A DNA stretch of 64,000 nt from Gari tellinella (lineage: Eukaryota > Mollusca > Bivalvia > Cardiida > Psammobiidae): NCBI GenBank assembly GCA_922989275.2, contig OV277871.1, positions 27,414,693-27,478,692 on the forward strand. The letters are read 5' to 3'. The notes below the pieces were generated by a model. That model did not search any database, was not told the origin of the DNA, and saw only the letters and a list, made by a program, of their open reading frames with translations. This document shows, piece by piece, positions 63,240 to 64,000 of this stretch; the first letter of the stretch is position 1; every line of letters starts with the position of its first letter. Position numbers and translations under genes: made by a program.

Positions 63240-63425
63240 CTCTTGTTGAATATTTAGGGTTGGTTCCACAGCATATTGCAAAAATTTCAAACAGCGCAGA
63301 CCCTGATCAGATAGTCCCTCTAGGAGCCTCCTGGTTGGGTCTTCACTGATTGTTTACGACAAATTCACTCTTTACATGCACACTGTTTTTAAACGACGAG
63401 TATACTCTAGGGTTCAATGTGTTGA
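63240..63425. mobile_element. MITE family D
   Basis: cagcgcagaccctgatcaga with ggttgggtcttcactgattg, ending aacgacgagtatactctagg. Confidence 0.65.
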
Positions 63426-63528
63426 ACTACTTTCTGCTAGGATATAGCGAATATGTCTTATTGTCAATATTTATGACAATATAAATTGAAAATACTTTTT
63501 TGGGTGGAAGATGGTGAATTTAAGGTTT

Positions 63529-63800
63529 AACCCTTTCCCCTATAGAAGCGACCTTTGGCGTATTTAATTTATTCCTCCGCTGAAGGAAATAGATCCAGTT
63601 TAAACCTCATGAACAATTTCAATAACAAATATTTTTATATATCCTAGCAGATGATATATTAAAGCAGGCTGAAAGTAAAGCAGAATGTGCCTTAAGGCAC
63701 ATTCTGCTTTACTTTCAACCTGCTTTAAGTGATCACCTGTATCTAATGTTATAAACGGGTTATTGGGTAAAGGTTTAAAAGCCTAGGGTACTGGGTTAAC
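63529..63800. mobile_element. MITE family A, complete
   Basis: From ttaaccctttcccctataga to ttattgggtaaaggttta; perfect core 1 hairpin at 63661-63728. Confidence 0.85.
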
Positions 63801-63894
63801 ACACATGTAGAGTTGTAGACCATGGCACAAGTTGTGATTTGAGCTAAATTCTCCAAATGTGACAACTAAGCAGACCATATTTTGACATTGAAGC

Positions 63895-64000
63895 GATTAA
63901 CTCATTTCCCCTTAAAACTTCAAATGGACAATTCCAGTTTCCAATTAATTAAGTCAAGTCCATTTTTGACTGACTATGGGTGTTTTTCAATATATCTATA
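63895..64000. mobile_element. MITE family D, cut by the window end
   Basis: Starts taactcatttccccttaaaa and has acttcaaatggacaattcca and catttttgactgactatggg. Confidence 0.6.

Overview
This is a low-gene-density, AT-rich animal nuclear locus. It holds parts of three conserved spliced protein genes in a background of short non-autonomous DNA transposons (MITEs), tandem repeats and nested insertions. Introns are large, the proteins are animal-like, and the palindromic MITE landscape with frequent acatgtac motifs resembles what I know from bivalve molluscs. Bivalve or other lophotrochozoan is therefore my best inference, but the sequence alone cannot give the species.

Layout. (1) 1-7.4 kb, + strand: the 3' end of a COG3 gene (Golgi tethering complex), with three terminal exons. 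It is preceded by at least 3.7 kb of a 63-bp minisatellite. Each unit of that array is a copy of the intron/exon junction in front of the third-last exon, carrying a branch-point-like TACTAAC, a TTTCTAG acceptor and the first codons of the exon. (2) 9.9-19.3 kb, - strand: a complete ten-exon eIF4A-like DEAD-box helicase gene (468 aa). It has a decayed partial copy of exon 8 next to the real one and several transposons in its introns. (3) 19.4-39.2 kb: no recognised host exon. It holds many MITEs, a relic hAT-type element with a transposase N-terminal fragment, and possibly a very long 3'UTR of the next gene. (4) 39.2-56.5 kb, - strand: a complete six-coding-exon Na+/K+-ATPase beta subunit gene (312 aa) with an 11.5-kb first intron. 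(5) 57.6-60.4 kb: a ~123-bp tandem satellite with palindromic units. (6) 60.4-64 kb: more MITEs.

The MITEs fall into about a dozen families, labelled A-L here. Outer terminal inverted repeats differ between families, but a small set of inner hairpin cores recurs inside different outer shells: core 1 in A, H and K; core 2 in B, C and D; core 3 in E and F. Families B, H, I and J have CAGT/CAGC-type ends with TA targets, as in pogo/Tigger elements. Two near-identical 538-bp TTAA-flanked elements each carry a tRNA-like Pol III unit.

The three host genes are unrelated housekeeping genes (Golgi trafficking, translation initiation or RNA helicase, ion pump), and nothing suggests a functional cluster. 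The strongest candidates for something new are the splice-acceptor minisatellite, the shared-core MITE architecture, the tRNA-carrying TIR element and the eIF4A exon-8 duplication. MITE boundaries are hand-read and approximate unless target duplications are quoted.
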